The notes: generated by a model from the letters alone, not told the origin. A stretch of DNA of 64,000 nucleotides from Streptomyces sp. NBC_01445 (GCF_035918235.1 NZ_CP109485.1:9641001-9705000); one strand, 5' to 3'. Positions 44,831 through 54,432 are shown, numbered from the stretch's first letter. Numbers and translations are program-made.

Positions 44831-46216
44831 TCAGGCGCGGATCGTCGCCAGTACCTCGTCTCGCAGGGCGCGCATCGCCGACTCGGTCGGGGCTTCGACG
44901 TTGAGTCGCAGCAGCGGCTCCGTGTTCGAGGGGCGGACGTTGAACCACCAGTCGGTTCCGCTGACGGTCAGGCCGTCGAGGTCGTCGAGCGTCACGTCCG
45001 GGTGGGTGCTCCATGCCGCGCGCACCGCCGCGGTCCGCGCGCTCGGGTCGCCAATGGCGGAGTTGATCTCACCAGAGGCGGCGTAGCGCTCGAAGCTGCT
45101 GGTCAGGTCGGACAGCGGGGTGCTCTGCGTGCCCAGGGCGGCGAGGACGTGGAGGGCCGCGAGCATGCCGGTGTCGGCGTTCCAGAAGTCGCGGAAGTAG
45201 TAGTGGGCGGAGTGCTCGCCGCCGAAGACGGCGCCCGCGCGGGCCATTTCCCGCTTGATGAAGGAGTGGCCGACGCGGGTGCGGACCGGTGTGCCGCCCG
45301 CCTCGCGGATCGCCTCCGGCACCGTGCGGGAGGTGATGAGGTTGTGGATGACGGTGGCCCCGGGGTGCCGCGCCAGTTCCCGCGAGGCGACCAGCGCGGT
45401 GACAGCGGAGGGTGAGACCGGGTCGCCGTTCTCGTCGACGACGAAGCAGCGGTCCGCGTCGCCGTCGAAGGCGATACCGATGTCGGCGCCCTCGGCGCGC
45501 ACGCGTGCCTGCAGGTCGACGATGTTGGCGGGGTCCAGCGGATTGGCCTCGTGGTTGGGGAACGTACCGTCCAGCTCGAAGTACATCGGGACGATGTCCA
45601 GCGGCAGACCGGCGAGGACCGTCGGCACGGTGTGCCCGCCCATGCCGTTGCCGGCGTCGACCACGACCTTGAGCGGGCGGATCGCCGACAGGTCCACGAG
45701 AGAGCGCAGGTACGTCGCGTAGTCGGCGAGCGTGTCCCTGGTGGTGACGGCGCCCGTCCGGTTGGCCGTCGCCGGGGCGCCGTTGTCCGTCCACTCTTCG
45801 ACCAAGGTGCGGATCTCGGCGAGGCCCGTGTCCTGGCCGACCGGTTCGGCGCCGGCGCGGCACAGCTTGATGCCGTTGTACTGGGCCGGGTTGTGCGAGG
45901 CCGTGAACATCGCGCCGGGGAGGCCGAGAGAGCCGGACGCGTAGTACAGCTGGTCCGTCGAGCAGAGGCCGATCTCGGTGACGTCGGCGCCCTGGGCGGT
46001 CGCGCCGCGGGCGAAGGCGCGGGCCAGGCCGGGGGACGAGGGACGCATGTCATGGCCCGTCACGATCGCGTCCGCGCCGGTGACCTGGACGAACGCGGCG
46101 CCGAAGAGCTCGGCCGTCGCCTCGCCCCACTGGTCGGGGACCACGCCTCGCACGTCGTACGCCTTGACGAGTCCTGACAGGTCGGTGCGGTGCGTCGCGT
46201 CAGTCGCGCGTGTCAT
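44831..46216 (-). CDS. manB: phosphomannomutase / phosphoglucomutase
   Basis: From ATG 46216 the 461-residue protein is an alpha-D-phosphohexomutase with the phosphoserine loop TASHNPAQYNGIK, the Mg loop FDGDADR, the sugar loop GGEHSAHYYF and the phosphate-binding RPSNTEPLLRLN. The sugar loop favours the PMM/PGM branch. Its start overlaps the upstream GH13 gene by 17 bp. In an operon with a GH130 phosphorylase the expected reaction is mannose-1-phosphate to mannose-6-phosphate. Confidence 0.9.
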   Translation of the reverse strand: MTRATDATHRTDLSGLVKAYDVRGVVPDQWGEATAELFGAAFVQVTGADAIVTGHDMRPSSPGLARAFARGATAQGADVTEIGLCSTDQLYYASGSLGLPGAMFTASHNPAQYNGIKLCRAGAEPVGQDTGLAEIRTLVEEWTDNGAPATANRTGAVTTRDTLADYATYLRSLVDLSAIRPLKVVVDAGNGMGGHTVPTVLAGLPLDIVPMYFELDGTFPNHEANPLDPANIVDLQARVRAEGADIGIAFDGDADRCFVVDENGDPVSPSAVTALVASRELARHPGATVIHNLITSRTVPEAIREAGGTPVRTRVGHSFIKREMARAGAVFGGEHSAHYYFRDFWNADTGMLAALHVLAALGTQSTPLSDLTSSFERYAASGEINSAIGDPSARTAAVRAAWSTHPDVTLDDLDGLTVSGTDWWFNVRPSNTEPLLRLNVEAPTESAMRALRDEVLATIRA

Positions 46217-47822
46217 CGGTGTCGCTTTCGGCGAGTTGGGCGGGGGCGGTCGGATCGAGAAGCCACAGCGCGGTGTCGGCCGGCAACGTGTCGCCGTCGA
46301 GCGGTCCGCTGCCGAGCGTCGCCCGGCCGGGCAGACCAAGTGAGGAGAGGCGCAGGGGCTCGGCGCCCAGGTTGACGAGGCAGACCAGCGCGCCGCGGCG
46401 GAAGGCGAGGTACGGGGCGTCGGGTGCGGACAGCCAGGTCGGCGGGGCCGTCGGGTCCGGTGCCGGATGGGTGCGGCGGATCCGCAGTGCCGCCCGGTAC
46501 AGGGCGAGCGTTGAGTCGGGGTCCCGCTGCTGCGCGGCGACAGTCAGGCCCGACCAGTCGTCCGGCTGAGGCAGCCAGGTGCGGTCGGGCGCCACGGTGC
46601 TGAATCCGTACGGTGCGTGCCCACCCGCCCATGGCAGCGGCACACGCGCGCCGTCACGGCCGCGCTCCGTGCGACCCGAGCGTTCCCACAGCGGGTCGAG
46701 GATGCGGTCGATGGGCACGTCGGCCTGCGGCAGTCCCAGCTCCTCGCCCTGAAAGAGGTACGCGGAGCCGGGCAGGGCCAGCATCAGCAGCGCGGCCGCA
46801 CGGGCGCGCGCCAGGGAGCCGTACCGGGTGACCGGGCGGACCGCGTCGTGGCTGGAGAGCAGCCAGGTGACCGCGCTGCCCGGCACGGCGAACGAGCCGT
46901 CGACGACCCGGCGCAGCTCCGCTGCCTCCCAAGGCGCCTCCAGGAAGGCGAAGTTGAAGGCCTGGTGCATCTCGTCGGGCCGGATGTAGCGGCTGAGGCG
47001 GGCCGGTTCGAAGACGGCGGACTCGGCGACCATCACCCGGTCCTGGGGTGCCACCGCGCCGGCGGGGGCGGGATGGGTGTCCAGCAGGGCCCGCCATTCG
47101 CGGTAGAGCGGGTGCAGCTCCTCCTGGTCGTAGTACGGCATCAGGTGGTTGCGCAGCGGGTCGGTGTGCTGGCCGGGGCCCGCGTCGGGCAGCCCTTCCG
47201 CCTTGAACAGGGCGTGGGCGACGTCCACGCGGAAGCCGTCCACGCCGCGGTCGAGCCAGTGCCGCAGTACCTCGGTGAAGGCGCTCTGCACCTTGGGGTT
47301 GCGCCAGTTGAGGTCGGGCTGCTCGGCGGCGTGGAGGTGGCAGTACCACTCGCCGTCCGCGACCCGGGTCCAGGCGGGGCCGCCGAACGCCGACTGCCAG
47401 TCGTTGGGCGGCAGTTCGCCGTCCGCGCCCCGGCCGGGTCGGAACAGGTACATCTCCCGCTCCGTCGAACCGGGCCCCGCGGCCAGAGCCTCCTGGAACC
47501 AGGGGTGCTGGTCGGAGGTGTGGTTCGGCACCAGGTCGATGATGAATTTGAGGCCCAACTCATGTGCACGGAAAATCAGTTGGGCGGCGTCGTCGTCCGT
47601 TCCCAGGTCCGATGCCACGCCGGTGTAATCCGCGATGTCGTAGCCGCCGTCGGCCAGCGGCGACGGGTAGAACGGGGTGCACCACACGGCGTCCGCGCCC
47701 AGATCCTTGATGTGCTCAAGGCGTTCTGTCAGGCCCGGCAGGTCACCGATCCCGTCGCCGTCCGAGTCGGCGAAGGCGCGCGGGTAGACCTCGTAGCAGA
47801 CCATGTCCTGCCACCAGCTCAT
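46200..47822 (-). CDS. GH13 alpha-glucosidase (oligo-1,6-glucosidase-like)
   Basis: The 540-residue cytoplasmic enzyme has the GH13 regions: WWQDMVCYEVYPRAFADSDGDGIGD, DLVPNHTSD, GFRVDVAHAL (nucleophile Asp), VMVAESAVF (acid/base Glu) and LLSSHDAVR (third Asp; Ser replaces the usual Asn before His). No signal peptide is present. Starts and stops overlap both neighbours (ATGA with the oxidoreductase). It probably removes alpha-glucosyl units from the imported oligosaccharide. Confidence 0.88.
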   Translation of the reverse strand: MSWWQDMVCYEVYPRAFADSDGDGIGDLPGLTERLEHIKDLGADAVWCTPFYPSPLADGGYDIADYTGVASDLGTDDDAAQLIFRAHELGLKFIIDLVPNHTSDQHPWFQEALAAGPGSTEREMYLFRPGRGADGELPPNDWQSAFGGPAWTRVADGEWYCHLHAAEQPDLNWRNPKVQSAFTEVLRHWLDRGVDGFRVDVAHALFKAEGLPDAGPGQHTDPLRNHLMPYYDQEELHPLYREWRALLDTHPAPAGAVAPQDRVMVAESAVFEPARLSRYIRPDEMHQAFNFAFLEAPWEAAELRRVVDGSFAVPGSAVTWLLSSHDAVRPVTRYGSLARARAAALLMLALPGSAYLFQGEELGLPQADVPIDRILDPLWERSGRTERGRDGARVPLPWAGGHAPYGFSTVAPDRTWLPQPDDWSGLTVAAQQRDPDSTLALYRAALRIRRTHPAPDPTAPPTWLSAPDAPYLAFRRGALVCLVNLGAEPLRLSSLGLPGRATLGSGPLDGDTLPADTALWLLDPTAPAQLAESDTDDTRD

Positions 47823-49048
47823 GCGGAGGCTCCCTCGGAGACGGCCAGGTCGGGGGAGGGGACAGGCTGTTCGGTACCGGTGGAGGCGGCCAGGGTGGCC
47901 GCCTCGGCGACGGCGACCGCGGCGAATCCGCTGACGGCGTCCGCGACCGGCGGCGTGTCCTCACGGAAGGCCCGGACCAGATCGGCCATCGCGGCACGCA
48001 CGCTCTGCGCGTACACGTACGGCTTGCGTGCCTCGCCGCCCAGGTCGAGGACGGCGGTGACGTGGTGCGGGACCGTGCGCTGTTCGCCGCGCCCTCGGGC
48101 CGGGGCGGCGGAGCCGGCGTCACGCTCGACGCGGACGGTGATCCGCTCCTCGCCGTGCGGCCGGAAGCCGTCGACGGACACCAACTCGCCCAGCTCGTCA
48201 GGTAGTTGCTCCCAGCGGCGGGCACCCGCCTCGTCGGTCCACGCCGATATCTCGGCCCGCACGGGGATCCAGCCGTTGATCCGCGTCTCGGCGAACCCGT
48301 GGTCCAGACGCATGAGTTGACGCTCGGCACGGTGGGCGTGCGTGAAGGAGTGCAGGTGGGAGGCGAGGACGCCGCCGGGGTGGACGACGTCGGCGCTCAC
48401 CATGTCGACCGGGCCTCCGGGCCGGGCCACGGCGGTCGCCCGCACGCTGACCGGGTCCGAGCCCAGGAGTGCGCGGGCGGCGTCGAAGAAGTGGACGCCG
48501 TGCTCGACGAAGATGCCGCCGCTGTGTGCCGGGTCCCAGAACCAGTGGTCGGGGCCCAGGTCCTCGTCGGAGGCGTCGTTCTCGAACAGGAACCGGCGCG
48601 GGGGCGCGAGCAGCCCCCGCTCTGTCAGGTGTCGCACGGCCCGCAGCAGCGGGTTGTAGCGCAGCACGTGGTCCACGACCAGGACGCGCCCGGCGAGCCG
48701 CGCCTCGTGGGCGACCGCCGAGGCGTCCTCGGTCGTGGTGGCGAGAGGCTTCTCGCAGAAGACATGGCGCCCCGCACGCAGCGCGGTGATGGCCATCGCG
48801 GCATGGGTGGCTGGCGGCGTGGCGATCAGCACGGCCGCCACGTCGTCCCGTTCGAGGAGCTCGTCGAGGGAAGCGAGCGCCGGGACGCCGTGCCGCGTGC
48901 CGAGCCGCTCGGCGCGTTCGCGCGAGGGGTCGGCGACGGCCGCGAGGTGCAGGCCGGGCAGGTCCGCGACGGCGTCCAGGACGAACTCGGCGAACCCGCC
49001 GCAGCCGACCAGGCCGACTCCGAGAGGTGCGAGGGCGCCGCCGGTCAT
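47819..49048 (-). CDS. Gfo/Idh/MocA family oxidoreductase
   Basis: From ATG 49048 the 409-residue protein has the N-terminal Rossmann fold (GVGLVGCGGFAEFVLDAVADLPGLHLAAVADPS), ATPPATHAAMAITALRAGRHVFCEKPLATT with the EKP motif, and a C-terminal substrate domain (GGIFVEHGVHFFDAARALLG with a catalytic histidine). It uses NAD(P) to oxidise or reduce a sugar or polyol. Overlaps of 4 bp with genes on both sides place it firmly in the sugar operon; the exact substrate is unknown. Confidence 0.88.
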   Translation of the reverse strand: MTGGALAPLGVGLVGCGGFAEFVLDAVADLPGLHLAAVADPSRERAERLGTRHGVPALASLDELLERDDVAAVLIATPPATHAAMAITALRAGRHVFCEKPLATTTEDASAVAHEARLAGRVLVVDHVLRYNPLLRAVRHLTERGLLAPPRRFLFENDASDEDLGPDHWFWDPAHSGGIFVEHGVHFFDAARALLGSDPVSVRATAVARPGGPVDMVSADVVHPGGVLASHLHSFTHAHRAERQLMRLDHGFAETRINGWIPVRAEISAWTDEAGARRWEQLPDELGELVSVDGFRPHGEERITVRVERDAGSAAPARGRGEQRTVPHHVTAVLDLGGEARKPYVYAQSVRAAMADLVRAFREDTPPVADAVSGFAAVAVAEAATLAASTGTEQPVPSPDLAVSEGASA

Positions 49049-50124
49049 GCCGTGCGCTCCAGGAGGGCGACTCCGATGTGCGCGTCGGCCATGCCGTAGA
49101 AGACGTAGAGCCGGCCGTCGATCTCTTCGACGGCCGTCGGGAAGACGACGTTCGGGACCGTGCCCGAGATCTCCTCCTCGGTCTCCGGGGCCATGAGCGG
49201 CTCGTCGGAGCGTGCGAGCACCTTCGACGGGTCGGCCGGGTCGAGGATCATCGCGCCGGCGGCGTACGACACCTTCTGGTTCTGCGCCCACGGGTCCTCG
49301 ATCGATCCGGAGACACCGTGGTGGATGAGCAGCCAGCCCTCGGGCACGCGGATGGGGGCCGGGCCGCCGCCGATCTTCAGCGACTCCCACGGGAACTCGG
49401 ACAGGGCCAGCAGACGGTGGTCACGCGGGCGGGTCAGGGCGCGGATGTCGGCCTCGACCTCGGCGACCGGCACGTACGAGATCCAGATGCCGGGACGCTC
49501 GTCGGTGACACCGGCGGGCAGGTGCACGCCCTCGCCCGGACGGAACCAGCCCAGGTCCCACATCGGACGGTGCAGCATGGCGTACGCCATCTCGCCGTCC
49601 GGGCCCGGGACGGGCTCGGGGAAGTGAACGACGTCCTTGTTCGGGAAGAGGTTGAGGTCGGTGTCCAGGTCTGCCTGGTACTGGAACTGGACCGGCCCGA
49701 GTCGGGTCCAGTCGGTGAGGTTCTCGGAGACGGCGAGCGCCGGCTTCGGGCCGAGCGGGCCGTAGGCGACGTAACTCATGACGTGCTTGCCGAGCGAGGG
49801 GACCCAGGTGATGCGGGGGTCCTCGACGCCGGCGTTGTTCTTGCCGCGCTCCCAGCCCTCGTCGGGGGAGAGGACGACGCCGCGGCGCTCGACGGCGCTG
49901 GGCACGCCCGTCTCGTCGAAGGTGACCTCGGCGAGGCCGACGCGGGAGACATTGCCCTCGGCGACCAGGCGCGGCAGCAGGTGCAGCGTGCCGTCCGGGG
50001 TGCGGCCGGAGGCGGGGTTCAGGACGCCCTCGACCTCGTTCGCCTCACCGGCCAGGGGGGACATGACCACGCCCTTGCGCACCATGCGGTAGGGGATGTC
50101 GGTGGCGACGGTGGTGTTGCTCAT
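49045..50124 (-). CDS. GH130 family glycoside phosphorylase (mannoside phosphorylase type)
   Basis: From ATG 50124 the 359-residue protein is a five-bladed propeller with GH130 motifs: NPASGRTPDGTLHLLPRLVAEGN, the GVEDPRIT block carrying the catalytic Asp, IRVPEGWLLIHHGV with the phosphate-binding histidines, and SGTVPNVVFPTAVE near the end. GH130 enzymes cleave beta-mannosides with phosphate to give alpha-mannose-1-phosphate. It lies 5 bp behind the ABC permease gene. The phosphomannomutase in the same operon supports a phosphorolytic role. Confidence 0.88.
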   Translation of the reverse strand: MSNTTVATDIPYRMVRKGVVMSPLAGEANEVEGVLNPASGRTPDGTLHLLPRLVAEGNVSRVGLAEVTFDETGVPSAVERRGVVLSPDEGWERGKNNAGVEDPRITWVPSLGKHVMSYVAYGPLGPKPALAVSENLTDWTRLGPVQFQYQADLDTDLNLFPNKDVVHFPEPVPGPDGEMAYAMLHRPMWDLGWFRPGEGVHLPAGVTDERPGIWISYVPVAEVEADIRALTRPRDHRLLALSEFPWESLKIGGGPAPIRVPEGWLLIHHGVSGSIEDPWAQNQKVSYAAGAMILDPADPSKVLARSDEPLMAPETEEEISGTVPNVVFPTAVEEIDGRLYVFYGMADAHIGVALLERTA

Positions 50125-50129
50125 GGCGA

Positions 50130-50978
50130 TTAGCCCTTTACTCCGGAGTCGATGTCGGTAGAGGTGAAGTGGCGCTGGAACAGGAGGAACAGGGCCACCG
50201 CGGGGACGGCCAGCACACATGCGCCGGCCAGCAGGGCACCGGCCGGGTTGGCGACCGTGCCCTGGAGGTTGGAGAGGAAGCTGGCCAGCGAGACGGCCAG
50301 CGGCTGCATGTCGGCGTTCTTGGTGACCAGGAACGGCCACAGGAACTCGTTCCACGGCCCGATGAACGTCAGCAGCAGCGCGGTCAGCACCGCCGGACGT
50401 GCCATCGGCAGCGCGATCTGCCACAGGATCCGCAGCTCGCTCGCCCCGTCGATCCGCGCCGCCTCGAAGAGGGACTGCGGCAGCTGGGAGAAGAACTGGC
50501 GGAAGAGGAACACCGCCGTCGAGTTGATCGCGAACGGAAGGATCATGCCGAGGTAGTTGTCGCCGAGCCCGTAGTCGCGGACGACGAGCAGGTACAGCGG
50601 CAGTGTGAGCAGCTGGAACGGGATCATCTGTACGAGGAGCAGTGCGGCGAAGACGGCGCCCTTGCCGCGGAAGCGCAGCTGGGCGAGCGCGTATCCGGCG
50701 AGTACGCCGAAGACGAGCGTGCAGACCAGGACACCGATGGTCATGATCCCCGAGTTGAGCAGGGAACGGCCCAGCGAGATCGCGCCGTTGACGGCCGTGT
50801 AGTTGGCACCGGTCAGCCCGGCCGGGACCGCGGCGGACAGATCACCGACCGTCGTCCCGCGCAGCGAGCCGACGACCATGTAGTAGAAGGGGAACAGGAA
50901 GGCGACCGCACCGAGCGACAGCAGGATGTAGCGGACCGCGCTCCCGCCGCGGTGGCGGGTCTCCAGGGTGTCACTCAT
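50130..50978 (-). CDS. carbohydrate ABC transporter permease (MalG type)
   Basis: The 282-residue protein has six membrane segments and the ABC permease EAA loop (LFEAARIDGASELRILWQIALPMARPA). The CUT1 MalG-like C-terminus (FQRHFTSTDIDSGVKG) is intact. It pairs with the MalF-type permease whose stop lies one base upstream of this start. No ATPase gene is present in the operon, so a shared MsiK-type ATPase encoded elsewhere is expected, as is usual in Streptomyces. Confidence 0.93.
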   Translation of the reverse strand: MSDTLETRHRGGSAVRYILLSLGAVAFLFPFYYMVVGSLRGTTVGDLSAAVPAGLTGANYTAVNGAISLGRSLLNSGIMTIGVLVCTLVFGVLAGYALAQLRFRGKGAVFAALLLVQMIPFQLLTLPLYLLVVRDYGLGDNYLGMILPFAINSTAVFLFRQFFSQLPQSLFEAARIDGASELRILWQIALPMARPAVLTALLLTFIGPWNEFLWPFLVTKNADMQPLAVSLASFLSNLQGTVANPAGALLAGACVLAVPAVALFLLFQRHFTSTDIDSGVKG

Positions 50979-50979
50979 G

Positions 50980-51924
50980 TCAGTTGCCCCTCTCGGTGAG
51001 CTTGCGGGCGGCGAGCGAGACGACCATGACGAACGCGACGAGGACGACGCCGAGCGCGGCCGCGAAGTCGGGGTGCCCCTGCTCGATGCCCTTCTGGTAC
51101 ATCAGCAGCACCGGCGAGGTGGAGGCGTGGTCGGGACCGCCTCCCCCGGTCAGCAGATACGGCTCGCTGAACAGGTTGGCGCCGGTGATGATCGCGTAGA
51201 TCACGACGAGCGTCGTCGCCGGGCGCACACCGGGCACGGTCACCGAGAAGAACTGCCGCACGCGGCCCGCGCCGTCCATGGCGGACGCCTCGTACAGCTC
51301 CTTGCCGACGTTCTGCAGCGAAGCCAGGTACAGCATCACGAAGAAGCCGAGCTGCTTCCAGGTCACGAAGACGGCGATCATCGGCATCGCGAGATGCGAG
51401 TTCACCAGCCACGACGGGTCGGGAGCGTGCGAGCCGAGCAGGTGGTTGACGAACCCGTCCGAGCCGAACAGGAACTGCCACACAGCGACCAGCGCGACGC
51501 TCGCGGTCACATACGGGAGGTAGAACGCGGCGCGGAAGAACGCGCGGCCCCGTATCTTCGCGTTCAGTGCCGTGGCCAGGACCAGTGAGACGCCCACGGT
51601 GAGCGGCACGTTGATGACCAGGAAGATCACGATGTTGAGGAAGGCCCGGCCGACCACGGGATCGGTGAAGACGTCCTTGTAGTTCGACAGGCCCACCCAT
51701 GGCGAGTCGACGTCGGTGCCCGGAGCCGTGAAGTAGAAGCGGTGGAAGGAGATCCACACCGTGTAGACCAGCGGAACGGCGAAGACCACCACGAGGAACA
51801 GCACGTACGGCGACACGAACAGCGCGCCGACACGGGACAGGCCACGAGCCTTGCGCGGACCCTCCCGCCGGGCGGGAGCGCTGTCCCTGACGGCGGCGGG
51901 CGCTGACTGGAGATTCACGCTCAT
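50980..51924 (-). CDS. carbohydrate ABC transporter permease (MalF type)
   Basis: From ATG 51924 the 314-residue protein has an N-terminal cytoplasmic tail, six membrane segments and the EAA loop (ELYEASAMDGAGRVRQFFSVTVPGVRPA). The start overlaps the stop of the solute-binding protein gene by 4 bp. It forms the heterodimeric channel with the next gene product. Confidence 0.93.
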   Translation of the reverse strand: MSVNLQSAPAAVRDSAPARREGPRKARGLSRVGALFVSPYVLFLVVVFAVPLVYTVWISFHRFYFTAPGTDVDSPWVGLSNYKDVFTDPVVGRAFLNIVIFLVINVPLTVGVSLVLATALNAKIRGRAFFRAAFYLPYVTASVALVAVWQFLFGSDGFVNHLLGSHAPDPSWLVNSHLAMPMIAVFVTWKQLGFFVMLYLASLQNVGKELYEASAMDGAGRVRQFFSVTVPGVRPATTLVVIYAIITGANLFSEPYLLTGGGGPDHASTSPVLLMYQKGIEQGHPDFAAALGVVLVAFVMVVSLAARKLTERGN

Positions 51925-53213
51925 GACGGGTCCCCGTACTCGTTCAGCAGGTCGGTGATCTCGGACGAGGCGTTGCGCAGACCCGCCGGTGTGGACTCCC
52001 GGCCGAAGACGACCGACTTCGTCCACTCGTCGCGGAAGGTCTGCCAGATGTCGATGGAACCCGGCACGTTGGGCACCTCGACGACGCGCTCCGCCTGGTC
52101 GGCGAAGGCCTTGTATGTCGGGTGCGCCTCGAAGTAGCCGGCGTACTTCTCGGTCAGGTGCTCGCGCATCGGCATCTGCCCGGTCGTCTCGAGGAAGTTC
52201 CCGTCCTGGCCGGCGGAGCTCGCGAACTTGAGCACGTCCCAGGCCGTGGCCCGGTTCTTGCAGGAGCTGAACATCGCCGCGGACTTCTCGTCGCTGAACG
52301 AGTGCTTGTCCGAGCCGCCGTCAGCGGTCGGGACCGGCGCGACACCGATGTCCACGCTGTTCTTGTACGCGGCGAGAGCCCAGGGACCGACCGTGGCCAT
52401 CGCGGCCTTGCCGTCGTTGAGCGAATCGCCCGGGTAGGCCTCCTGCGGCGCCAGCTTCTCGGCGTAGAGCCTGCGCCAGAACCCCGCGACCTGGCGGCCC
52501 GCGGACGAGTCGAACTGCGGCTTGCCGTCCTCGATCAGCTGCTTGCCGCCGCTCTGCGCGGCGAAGGCCGGGTAGAAGTCGTACCAGGGCTGGAAGAAGT
52601 CGCTGCTGGGAGACGGCCAGATCGCCGCCTTCGCGGCGCCGCTGTGCACGAGCTTGCGCGACGTGTCGAGGAACTCCTTGTACGTCGCGAGCTTCGGGTG
52701 CTCCGGGTCCAGACCGGCTTTCGCGAAGAGCTTCTTGTTGTAGAGGATCATGACGGGGTTGCTCTTCCAGGGCAGCTGGTAGAACTTGCCGTCCGTCGAC
52801 CGGTACTGGTCCGTGAGGGAGCCACCGCGCTCGGTGATGTACTTCTCGCCGTCCGGGAAGTCACTGAGGGAGACGAGCCCGTTCTGCTTCTGGAACGTCG
52901 GCACCGCCGCGGGAGAGGTGTTGAAGGCGAGACAGGCCGTCGTCCCCGCGATGATCGAAGCGCTGATGGCCTCCTCGGACGTCTTGCCGGCCGGGATCTG
53001 CTGCGCTGTCACGTGCTGGTCGGGATGGCGCTCGTTCCACGAGGCGACCATGGCCTTGCCCCACTGGACCTCTTGCGCGTTGTTGGAAAGCCAGACCGTG
53101 ATCGGACCGCGCGCGTCAGCGGCGGCGGCCGGATCCGGAGCCGACCGGCCGCAGGCTGTCGCCGTGCCCGCGAGTGCGAGCACGAGCAGCGCGTACGCCG
53201 TTCTCCTCAGCAT
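51921..53213 (-). CDS. ABC sugar transporter solute-binding lipoprotein
   Basis: The 430-residue protein has a signal peptide ending in TATACG, where the Cys is the likely lipidation site, then a CUT1 family 1 receptor: ITVWLSNNAQEVQWGKAMVASWNERHPDQHVTAQQI, YQLPWKSNPVMILYNKKLFAKAGLD and NDGKAAMATVGPWALAAYK. It delivers an oligosaccharide to the two permeases. It is first in the seven-gene operon, 108 bp after the LacI gene. Confidence 0.92.
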   Translation of the reverse strand: MLRRTAYALLVLALAGTATACGRSAPDPAAAADARGPITVWLSNNAQEVQWGKAMVASWNERHPDQHVTAQQIPAGKTSEEAISASIIAGTTACLAFNTSPAAVPTFQKQNGLVSLSDFPDGEKYITERGGSLTDQYRSTDGKFYQLPWKSNPVMILYNKKLFAKAGLDPEHPKLATYKEFLDTSRKLVHSGAAKAAIWPSPSSDFFQPWYDFYPAFAAQSGGKQLIEDGKPQFDSSAGRQVAGFWRRLYAEKLAPQEAYPGDSLNDGKAAMATVGPWALAAYKNSVDIGVAPVPTADGGSDKHSFSDEKSAAMFSSCKNRATAWDVLKFASSAGQDGNFLETTGQMPMREHLTEKYAGYFEAHPTYKAFADQAERVVEVPNVPGSIDIWQTFRDEWTKSVVFGRESTPAGLRNASSEITDLLNEYGDPS

Positions 53214-53314
53214 GATTGATCTCCGAACTGTTCACGCGCGGCCTCGTCGCCGAGCGGAATTTCCGGTCGGCGCCAGCGCGACCGGTGCTTGGTCCCTGCG
53301 TGCGGGAGTGCGGT

Positions 53315-53333
53315 CCCCGCGTCACTCGCGGGG
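53315..53333 (-). terminator. hairpin at the lacI 3' end
   Basis: CCCCGCG-TCACT-CGCGGGG forms a 7-bp GC stem over the last codons and stop of the LacI gene. It could end or attenuate lacI transcription so that the transport operon uses its own promoter in the 53214-53315 gap. There is no U-tract, so the role is inferred. Confidence 0.45.
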
Positions 53334-54341
53334 CACGGGCCCGATCGACGCGCGGGGCACGAACTGGGCGGGCGGCAGCTCTACGTGTGCCGCGGTGCCG
53401 AGGGCGATCACCGCGTCCAGGGCGCGGGCCGCCGCCTCTCCCCAGCCGCGGGCGTCCGCGCGGGCGGAGGCGAGCGGCGGGTAGCTGTATCGCGTGAGGG
53501 GGGCGTCGTCGTAGCCGACCACCGACAGCTGATCGGGGACGCGGACGCCCAGCTCCTGGGCGACCGAGAGCCCGGCCATCGCGGCAAGATCGTTGCCGTA
53601 GACGATCGCGGTCGGGGGCTCGGGGAGCGTGAGCAGCTCCCGCGTGGCCCGGGCGCCGCCCTCAGGGCTGAACCCGCCGGGCAGCACCGGTCCTGCGGGC
53701 AGACCGAGCGTGCCCAGCGTCTGTTCCCAGGCCGTCCGGCGCCGGTGGGCGTGCCGCAGTTCCTGGGGGCCCTCGACGTGGGCGATGCGCCGGTGTCCCA
53801 GGTCCGCGAGCCGGCGGATCGCGTCGGCGTAGGCGGGTTCGTCGTCCAGGCTCACCGCCGTCAGGCCGCCGCCCCACTCGGGCTGGCCCACCACGACGGC
53901 GGGCAGACCGAGTTCGCGCATGAGCGGGGGGCGCGGGTCGTCGCGGCGCAGGTCGGTCAGGAGGACACCGTCCACCTGCCGCTGTGCGGCAAGGCGTTCG
54001 TACACGCCCTGCTCCTGCTCGGGGGTGGTCACGTGCACCATGAGCCCGTCGCCGCGCTGCCCGATGACGGCTTCGACGCCGGCGATGAACGCCGGGAAGA
54101 ACGGGTCCGCCCCGATCTGCTCCGCCTCGCGGGCCAGAACCAGACCGAAGGCTCCGGCCTTGCCCAGGGAGAGGCCGCGTGCCTGACGGCTCGGCGTCCA
54201 GCCGAGGTCGGCGGCGGCCGCCAGAACCCGGGCCTTGGTTTCCCCCGCGATGCCGGGCCGGTCGTTGAGCGCGAAGGAGACGGTGGCGCGCGAGACGCCC
54301 GCACGCTGTGCGACATCCGCGATGGTGGGCTTGCGTGCCAT
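53322..54341 (-). CDS. LacI-family transcriptional regulator
   Basis: The ATG at 54341 begins the canonical LacI head piece (KPTIADVAQRAGVSRATVSFALNDRPGIAGETKARVLAAAADLGW), giving 339 residues with a periplasmic-binding-type sensor domain (VSLDDEPAYADAIRRLADLGHRRIAHVEGP; SVVGYDDAPLTRYSYPPLASAR). It is codirectional with and just upstream of the sugar operon and most likely represses it. Two perfect palindromes precede the gene. Confidence 0.92.
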   Translation of the reverse strand: MARKPTIADVAQRAGVSRATVSFALNDRPGIAGETKARVLAAAADLGWTPSRQARGLSLGKAGAFGLVLAREAEQIGADPFFPAFIAGVEAVIGQRGDGLMVHVTTPEQEQGVYERLAAQRQVDGVLLTDLRRDDPRPPLMRELGLPAVVVGQPEWGGGLTAVSLDDEPAYADAIRRLADLGHRRIAHVEGPQELRHAHRRRTAWEQTLGTLGLPAGPVLPGGFSPEGGARATRELLTLPEPPTAIVYGNDLAAMAGLSVAQELGVRVPDQLSVVGYDDAPLTRYSYPPLASARADARGWGEAAARALDAVIALGTAAHVELPPAQFVPRASIGPVPRE

Positions 54342-54432
54342 GGTGCTGGACTCCCTGGGTGCGGCCTTGGACGAGCCGGAGCGCGACGAACCGTCCAGCT
54401 GACACGGGGACGATGGTCCGCCACCGGTCCTT

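Noticed and set aside
46617..48320. Plus-strand open frame of 567 codons opposite the GH13 and oxidoreductase genes
   Set aside because: Shadow of two well-supported minus-strand enzymes.
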